Assembly (NCBI GenBank): GCA_964019165.1 | Contig: OZ025287.1 | Span: 8,861,149 to 8,925,148 of the forward strand | Reading direction: 5' to 3' | Source of the DNA: Mastigias papua | Taxonomy: Eukaryota; Cnidaria; Scyphozoa; Rhizostomeae; Mastigiidae | DNA: 64,000 bases | In this document: one piece after another, positions 57,559 to 64,000 of the stretch | Position numbering within the stretch: position 1 is the stretch's first letter | How the letters are laid out: each line of letters begins with the position of its first letter | Position numbers and translations under genes: made by a program | The notes under the pieces: model-generated | What the model saw: the letters and a program-made list of their open reading frames with translations, nothing else | Told to the model about the DNA's origin: nothing | Database searches by the model: none

Positions 57559-58665
57559 CTGTAACACTGATTTGGCGCATACTACAGTCTCTACAACATA
57601 GCATTAATATCCTTGATTGGTTAAAAAATCTGATGCCAGCTAAATTCTCCCAACTATTCCACCAATAGGAGACGACTATTTCGTCAATAAACAGCTATCA
57701 AAGCTAATTAAGGTCGATATGCACGCTCGGTTTTCTGCATTTTGGTGGAAATTATGTCAAAATCGTCATGCTTGCACGTTGGATTTTGCGTGGAGCCAGT
57801 ATCATATCTAGTGTTTTCAATACTTGTTGATGCAACAAAAAGTAAGGTGTAAGGAAGTGGAAACATTCAGAAAACAAGTAGGACTTCATTGCAAATGACG
57901 ACGATCTATTTGTTTGTTTCATAAACCTTACCCAATTAGGTGCGATAATATCTGGAACTCTTTTGATAAGTTTCAATTTTGCCTACCTTTTATTTCTGTG
58001 TTTTTTCTTTCAGCAGCTTCGTTTCTAATTTCAACACTATTTCATCAAGATTCTCATCTCCTATAAACCATTTTTGTAGGTAGAAAGCCTTTCTTTTGTT
58101 CGCCTTTTCAAATTTCCTAATGCAACTGCACAGCTATCTAGAAATCACGTAGACAGCAGAGACACTGTGAGTACTGGGGGCTGCTTACGGTGCCATGAAT
58201 TTTGGCAGAAAATTGTTTTTAAAAGCTTGCGTTTCTTTTTCTTAGTACATGCGTATACATATGCTTGTGTTAAGTTTACCTTCTTGAAAAAGGCCAAGCT
58301 ACATCACAAAGATGAGCAAATAAGATGGAAATAGGGATAATTTCAGTTAGCTCTCTAAGGACGGTAGCTCATATGATAAGCTAGATTTCAAGGGACCGTC
58401 AATATACAACGTAAGTAAGAATTTACAAAATGATAAAAGTCTAAAATAACGTAAATAACATAACTTCCACCAGACTACATAAAAGCGAGTGTACATAGTT
58501 ACTTTAGTGTTTGTGGCAAAAACGCTCTAAATCAAATGCTGAGAAAATAGTCGTCTCCTATTGGTGGAAAGGTTGGGAGAATTTAGTTGTGATCAGATGT
58601 TTCAACCAATCAAAGATTTGAACGCTATGCTGCATAGTACAATGTTAGGAGCCCGCCAGACTAGC
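57559..58665. mobile_element. Non-autonomous element with ~120-bp inverted ends
   Basis: 57559-57690 and the reverse complement of 58543-58665 align over about 120 bases; the inner 46 bases (ctaaattctcccaac and ttccaccaataggagacgac) are nearly identical, with cttgattggtt further out. The interior (57690-58540) has only a 75-codon minus-strand frame of unknown family. The exact outer limits and target duplication are not clear. Confidence 0.6.
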
Positions 58666-60799
58666 TTACTCTGATTGGAAAGGGTACTGAGCCTCCACAA
58701 AAACTTCTCCCCATGTTCACAAAGGGGGCCGATTTTCCCCAGCACCTCTCCAGGACACCCTTGATTTAAGTAAGATGTCAATGCACTGCCTATAAGCCTA
58801 ACTGGTCTAAGAAGAAAAGCTTTTGCCATCAATGGAAGCATTACCATATTCGAAAACACACTCTTCAAATACACAATAGACATCCAAAAGCACAGATAGT
58901 AGCCTATAGCTGAACTTATTAAGAATGTTAACTTCTTTGTAAGTAGACAAAACCCCTGAAGATTTCCATTAATTCATGGGGCCAGTCGTAAACTTATTTT
59001 TATTTGTTCTTTTCTTGTAAAGAAGACACATTAATCTTTTTAGAAAGCTTATTGGGTATCTGGTTTACAGTAACCAAAACTTCGTTCAAGTTACCTTTAC
59101 TTGCGGGAAGTTCAGACCCAGTGTTTTTAGTTGCTTCGTATGCTGTTCTTGCTACCTAATAGTTACGGAACGAAATAAAACTGAAACCATAAAGCTGACT
59201 GTTTGCCCTTGCCAGCAATCTTCAGCTTCTAATGGTTGAAAGGCCCTAATAAGTCCATCACCAATATTTAATTGCATTTCTGCGTCCAATCCGGAGGAAC
59301 TGCACTACGTAGATGAAATTTTTCTGGAAAACTTTCAAATCAATACTCTTTTAACTTTTTTCTCTTAAATATTCTCCTCTGACAGCTACCGTTGATAGTC
59401 GAGAAGATAAATGCATTTACATATGTTGCTACTTCTTTGTTTTCTTTGATATTTTCAGCACAATCTCAGGTTATGAAAGCAACTTACAAGCATCTTTCCA
59501 AGGGAAAATGCCAATGATAAAATATGAAATCAAATCAGCTTCTTTCTCAAAGCTGAATTCTGGAAGCAATTGATTATGTCAATGAGTTTCATGTGGCTTT
59601 TATCTTCTCCTCACCTACTGTGGCTGGCCCACAGATAACTAAAGTGGGAGAACAAGACGTTGAGGAGGAATGGGGGCGTAGCTATAAGAAAAATCTTCTG
59701 GGTTAAACCCTTTACTTTGGATTACAATGAATCTCCAAAAAATTTGGTTGCCACTAGGAAATGGAAACTTTGATGATTTCCTGCAATTATTGTCCAAAGC
59801 AGAAAACTTTGACGGAAATACTTCTTCAATTCAGAAATCCTCTTAACCCTCTTTCGCTATAAGTAGCGAAGGGCGTGTGCCCCCATACCTCCCGTAGTCG
59901 CACCAGTGCTAACCTATGATCCCTTTTCATATAGTACAATAGCGTGCTTATTCTGCAAGCCCGCTGAAAGCTAAATGCTCCACCGTAATACGCCAATAGA
60001 TTGCCGTAATCGATGCTATTGCTCTTGAAAAGAAATAAGTGGTAATCTACATATTAAAGTTTTATGTTGATCGATATCTCCTCCAATACCAATAGACAAG
60101 GTATCTACTGTCGCATTGCTTCACAGGTGCAATTGCATGAGGGTCACAATCGTAACATTTTTTAATCAAGGGGAAGAAGGGAAGGCCTATTGGCACTTGA
60201 TCATAAGTTGATGGACAAGTGAGGAAATTTAAGGACATCAAAGGCTGCTATTATCTTGAAGCTGTATACTATTCTCGAAGCTAACAACTACTTTAGTAAT
60301 TCCATAATGGCTATTACTGCAGTAAAGGCAAAATATCAAATTACTCCATAAACAGAAAATGCGAGCAAGCATTTCTTTGAGAAGAGAAGACTGTTTTCTA
60401 TGAAAATATAAAATTGTTGTCGGTGATAATATCTGAATTAAATTTCAGCAGTCTGCGATGCTGAAAATACCTATAGAGATTTGTGGGATGGGTTATATCA
60501 TACCCCTTCAGTAGGAATACGCTACTCAATGGAAACGAGAGGTGAAATTTAGCAATAGTTTAATCTTTAAGCATTCCCTCAAAGTGATAACAGGTCTATC
60601 TTATCCCTAGCTAGCATTTTCTGGTAATGTATGGATCAACTCCCAATGAAATGTTTCCTAACAAAAAACTTATTTCCTTATTGTGTACTCATTGAGAACT
60701 ACTGCATTCATGCACTTCCTTTCTGCCATCAGTTTTCCCTCCCTTCAGTTCTATGGAAAGACTAGGGTAAACAATTCCTGATTGATTTAAGGAACATAC
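58666..60799. other. Intron sequence, nothing firmly recognised
   Basis: Minus-strand phrases near 59040-59130 (ELPASKGNLNEVLVTVNQIP) form a short open stretch but match no family I can name. No terminal repeats found. Confidence 0.35.
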
Positions 60800-60843
60800 C
60801 TGTTATGGGAGTCACTGGAGATGTAAAAGTAGTCATCTTTGCC
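60800..60843 (-). CDS. TRPM-like gene exon 3 (candidate)
   Basis: A 44-nt exon with acceptor ttttag and donor GTATGT. It reads GKDDYFYISSDSHN (residues 33-46) and leaves AG, so it is phase 0 in and phase 2 out, fitting its neighbours. It is only 120 bases from exon 2 and is followed by a 13-kb intron full of repeats. Nothing in it is family-specific. Confidence 0.5.
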
Positions 60844-60963
60844 CTAAAACGATAAATGGCATTTTAAACTATATCTAATAATGAATTAAAAATATAGAAA
60901 ATAATGAACGCAAGTTTCTATTCAATTTTCATCTCAAAATGAGTTTAGCAAAATTTAACTTAC

Positions 60964-61027
60964 TATGCCATCTTCAGAGGTAATATATGGTCCTCTTTCA
61001 CCCATCTGACTAAGTCGCATATCCTCT
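60964..61027 (-). CDS. TRPM-like gene exon 2 (candidate)
   Basis: This 64-nt segment lies between an acceptor ending ttatag and a donor GTAAGT. One base completes the codon left by exon 1, then 21 open codons (residues 12-32) read EDMRLSQMGERGPYITSEDG and end in phase 0. TRPM N-termini vary greatly before the SLOG domain, so sequence gives no independent confirmation. Phase agreement on both sides is the main support. Confidence 0.5.
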
Positions 61028-61920
61028 CTATAAGCAATGCAATACAAGAATCGTAAAAAGTATTCAACAACAAGTTATTCTCAGTTGTATTGTTCAAATG
61101 ATATGTTAAACAGCCTACTGCATGAACTAAAATTGTAAAATCAAGTGATAGCTGTGCTTAGCACAGAGAAAATTGGAGTACTTAATATAGCTAGAAAAAA
61201 TGAGTGTGCTTAAAGATATTGCTGCTTTTTCAAGCGTTATTGAAGGGGAAATTGTTATGAGCCAATCATCTCGTTTGTTCATATACTCAATTGCCAATCA
61301 ATATGTGTAAAAGACAATAGAAAATGAAGAGGAAGTTACTTTAGATCAGTTTCAGAAATAAATACTGAGTCATAGGCCTTTTACTTATTATCAAAACCAC
61401 CGCAACATAACAAGCTGATATTGCAATGATACTTCTCTTTTCTGTAAAGATTTTTGCATCTTCAGGTTACAGTAAGATATTTCTGAAACTCTACCGCTTC
61501 TCTTTCCAAAATATTACTCTAAACAGGACCTATCTTGTTCTATAGTTAAAGCAATTTCCCATCTTTCATCGGCATAGGTTCTCCTTTTGGAAGAACTGCT
61601 GAATGGGTTCTCCTATCCACATTTCAGGTATAATAATTTTAACTTTGCAGACATTGTAAAGATAGAGTTGTTATCGAGGCAAGAAAAGAGTTTGAATAAT
61701 GCATGATTTATATTTGAAACTAAAAGTGTTATACTCTTCTAACACAGTAAATAGGCCAATCAAATCATGTCTCGACCGTTCGGTCCTCATCAATTGATGC
61801 CAACTTGAATTCTGCAAACATGCTCCATAAATATTTCCCTTTGCAAGAGCTAAGTTGTGGTTTGTTCTGTTATGTGTGATAGTAAGAATTTTAGATCCCA
61901 TAGCACTAATAAGAAGTATC
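61028..61920. other. Intron sequence, nothing recognised
   Basis: AT-rich, no coding or repeat structure except the approach to PLE D. Confidence 0.35.
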
Positions 61921-61924
61921 AAAT

Positions 61925-62395
61925 AAATATTTCGCTTTATTGTGATTCACCCTATGTTGTGTATTCAATGGAATGTACAGTATGTGGGAAGTACATGCAC
62001 GGCTTGTAGGAACAGGCTTAACAACTATAAGGCTTGCGGTCGTAAGTTTTTTGGCGGTTCTTCGGGGATCCTTCTGGCAGAGTTTTTCCCGCATTTTACC
62101 GAGGGAGTGCATGGGGGTTGCTTAAGGACTATAATGTTACTATTATAGATAAACTTAATGGGAATAGTTGGCAACGCGAAAGCTTCTGGCCATATAAGCT
62201 GGAAACATTTCCGTCCAAAGACCTTAATATTAAGCAGGCTGATGATGAACTTGATGTCATCACAGAAATACCCTTCTACTACCTTCATTTAGTCAAAGTG
62301 ACTTAAAGGGAGTTAAAGGAAAAGTTGCCCATTAATGATGTTAATGTTTTAGATATATTCAAGAACCAATATCTCACATATATATTAGAGGACGC
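61925..62395 (+). pseudogene. Penelope-like element D: GIY-YIG endonuclease remnant
   Basis: Plus strand: YCDSPYVVYSMECTVCGK (61938-61993), QYVGSTCTACRNRLNNYKAC (61980-62040), then HFTEGVHGG (62094) and in the next frame VTIIDKLNGNSWQRESFWPY followed by KLETFPSKDLNIKQ (62127-62235). This is the complete order of the PLE GIY-YIG domain: VVY (GIY), C-x2-C, QYVG (YIG), Arg helix, H-F-x-x-x-H, and R-E-x-F-W-x-x-K-L-x-T-F. One frameshift. No RT. Same family as PLE A. Confidence 0.8.
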
Positions 62396-62818
62396 ATGGA
62401 TATGAGATCTGAGTACTATAGAATTGTACTAGGAGCTAGAAGTTTCCACTAATACTCTCCCAGCGGTCAGATAAAATTGGCTGCTAAAGTATACTACACG
62501 ATGTAGAGTTTGACCTAGTACATCAGCTCATGCCTCGTCCTTCAACGATTCAATTTGGTATAGTTAATTCTAGAAGGTTACCACTCTTAAATAACCTATT
62601 TAAGGCCTAGTTCTTAAAGCTCCCTATTTTTGGGAGCTATTGTGGAAAAGTACCTTGTTTTGAAGTTCATAGATCTATTACGCAAATGATTTTTCATTTT
62701 AGTACCTTGAAAACCCATGGTGGATACCTCATCTTCTGGACATGGCAGGGTGAAATTTTGCTATTTGTAAATCTTAACTAAAATAAAATCAGTTGCTTTT
62801 CTCAAAAGGTATACTCAC
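62396..62818. other. Intron sequence, nothing recognised
   Basis: No features except a short AT-rich tail after PLE D. Confidence 0.35.
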
Positions 62819-62866
62819 TTCTTCGTCATTTTATTCTCCCTCCCTGCCATTACTTGAATCAGATTT
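62819..62866 (-). CDS. TRPM-like gene exon 1 (candidate start exon)
   Basis: The exon has a pyrimidine-rich acceptor (cttt-cag) before 62866 and a donor GTGAGT after 62819. The only open frame carries ATG at 62850-62848, giving MAGRENKMTK plus two bases (residues 1-10). The frame remains open upstream to the acceptor, so the true start could lie in an earlier exon. It ends in phase 2, exactly matching exon 2. No homology supports it; it is assigned by splice signals and phase only. Confidence 0.45.
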
Positions 62867-63829
62867 CTGAAAGTAAAACAAGCAAATAAAATAGAAGTAG
62901 ATCTCCTACTAGTACTAAATATTTGCTAATAATTCATGTAACTTCCTAGTCCAACGAAACGCTATCCTCCCCTCTTGTCGATTTACCTACGTTTACCATT
63001 TTACAAAAAGTAATATTGCTCTCTTCTATTTGTGGCCAGTTATATACTTTCTTACCTCTAAGCCACAGTAGTGCAGGTGGTAGATGCGAAAGGGAGCAAA
63101 CTGTGCATTTTTAGGCGATGTTTTCATTTCCACGGTGTTGGGTAGATGATCGTTGTTAGGACAATGGCAAAGATGAACAGTCCCAAGTGGGTCAGTCAAT
63201 ATCAACGAGGGACATAACTTGACGAAATGCAACCCACATCTCAGATTTGGCTGATTTTTACAAGAAAGATAGGTAACTAAGAGATACGCAAAATTTGAAA
63301 ATTTCAGCTCCATATCTCAAGTTGGCTGCATAAATAGAGCAGCTTGAATTTGACCCACTTCCGAAAGATTTTTTCGAAATCGACCATTTTGAAGTAGTTC
63401 ATTGGTATGATGATTAAAAATGTGCTTCCCACATGGGAATTTTTAATAAGAACTTGTACGCGTAGTAAAAATATATCAAACTTTCCAGGTATAACTTCAC
63501 ATAATTTGCACCTTGCATCAGAACCATTATAATAAGGGCCAAAATGAGGGTAATTCTTACCATGGCAACAGAGGGGGAGGAAAATATGACTATGTTGGTC
63601 ATGTGGGCCAAATCTTACAAACTAAACTTTTTACTTGTGGCAAATGTGTACTAAGTGTTATTTTCTAGCTAATATCTGGAGTGATGTTTTTATCGAGAAA
63701 AAGTTGTGCAGCATTCAAAATTACACATTTCAAAGAATAAATCATGTATTTCTGAGTTTCAACTACAATGTAACTCAAAGTTTTCGTTTCGAGTAAATGA
63801 ATTGGTAATACTGCCATGAACAAGCCATA
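62867..63829. other. Upstream of candidate exon 1; possible small exons on minus strand
   Basis: A minus-strand frame at 63313-63055 ends at a good donor (GAG|GTAAGA) but its phase 0 does not fit exon 1. At 63558 a frame begins MVRITLILALIIMVLM, signal-peptide-like, and closes at 63414. No promoter motif is recognisable. If the gene starts at exon 1, its promoter and 5' UTR may be here. Confidence 0.3.
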
Positions 63830-64000
63830 AAACATTGTTGTATCTAGCGTTCTTACTACAACTTTAAGTCATGACTATCTTGTTTATGCGACCGGAAAAT
63901 TTATGGGTTCCATAAAACTATAACGTAACACTATGTCCTCAAAAAAGTTGAAGACTTTCAATAGTGACAATTGTCTGTCCGATCTCAGCCAGATTAGTTC
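63830..64000 (+). pseudogene. CR1-like LINE K, cut by the window edge
   Basis: Plus strand SVLTTTLSHDYLVYATGKFM, then KKLKTFNSDNCLSDLSQIS matches LINE F (S-D-H-Y-L-V-Y-V-T-R ... M-K-N-F-N-S-D-N-F-L) without the insertion that F carries. The Asp-His of SDH is inverted to HD. It continues beyond the edge. Confidence 0.75.

Overview
The window looks like one stretch of an invertebrate animal nuclear genome. The best guess is a cnidarian or another early-branching metazoan, because the mix of CR1-like, R2-like, RTE-like, Penelope-like, DIRS-like, P-element and THAP/DDE remnants is typical there; the species cannot be named. There is no prokaryotic gene organisation. The DNA is AT-rich, full of long (TA)n tracts, and most open reading frames are short, broken pieces of transposons.

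The only host gene I can support is threaded through nearly the whole window on the minus strand. Twelve exons (62866 down to 779) have splice sites and reading phases that fit together into a 500-codon 5' part of a TRPM-family gene: the N-terminal SLOG/LSDAT sensor region and the start of the following helical repeats. The channel part would lie beyond the left edge. The eight exons from 41546 down to 779 are well supported. The four upstream exons (62866 to 47536) rest mainly on splice-phase continuity.

The introns are a transposon graveyard. From left to right: a Penelope-like element (PLE) with an inverted (TA)n block and a palindromic pair of hammerhead-ribozyme motifs (1.1-2.9 kb); a THAP/DDE transposase pseudogene (3.7-5.3 kb); a multicopy gene of unnamed family split by LINE insertions (5.5-10.3 kb); a TA-flanked MITE (12.6-13.4 kb); a second PLE with hammerhead (14.0-15.2 kb); pieces of one young LINE family (17.6-19.1, 22.2-22.9, 24.0-24.35, 28.4-29.2 and 50.9-51.3 kb); a Harbinger-like MITE beside exon 8 (20.5-21.5 kb); a CR1 LINE (23.1-25.9 kb); a P-element pseudogene (25.9-28.0 kb); R2-like LINE pieces (32-35 and 53.1 kb); more CR1-type pieces (35-40 kb); PLE C with a textbook hammerhead ribozyme (40.2 kb); DIRS-like gag (42-43 kb) and tyrosine-recombinase (53.5-53.9 kb) remnants; further TIR elements (48.6, 51.3 and 57.6 kb); a LINE split by a CR1 (55.4-57.1 kb); a fourth PLE remnant (62 kb); and a CR1 fragment cut by the right edge.

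The most interesting signals are the hammerhead-type self-cleaving RNA motifs in three PLE loci, including a head-to-head pair with a compensatory base-pair change, and the hidden, divergent TRPM-like gene itself.
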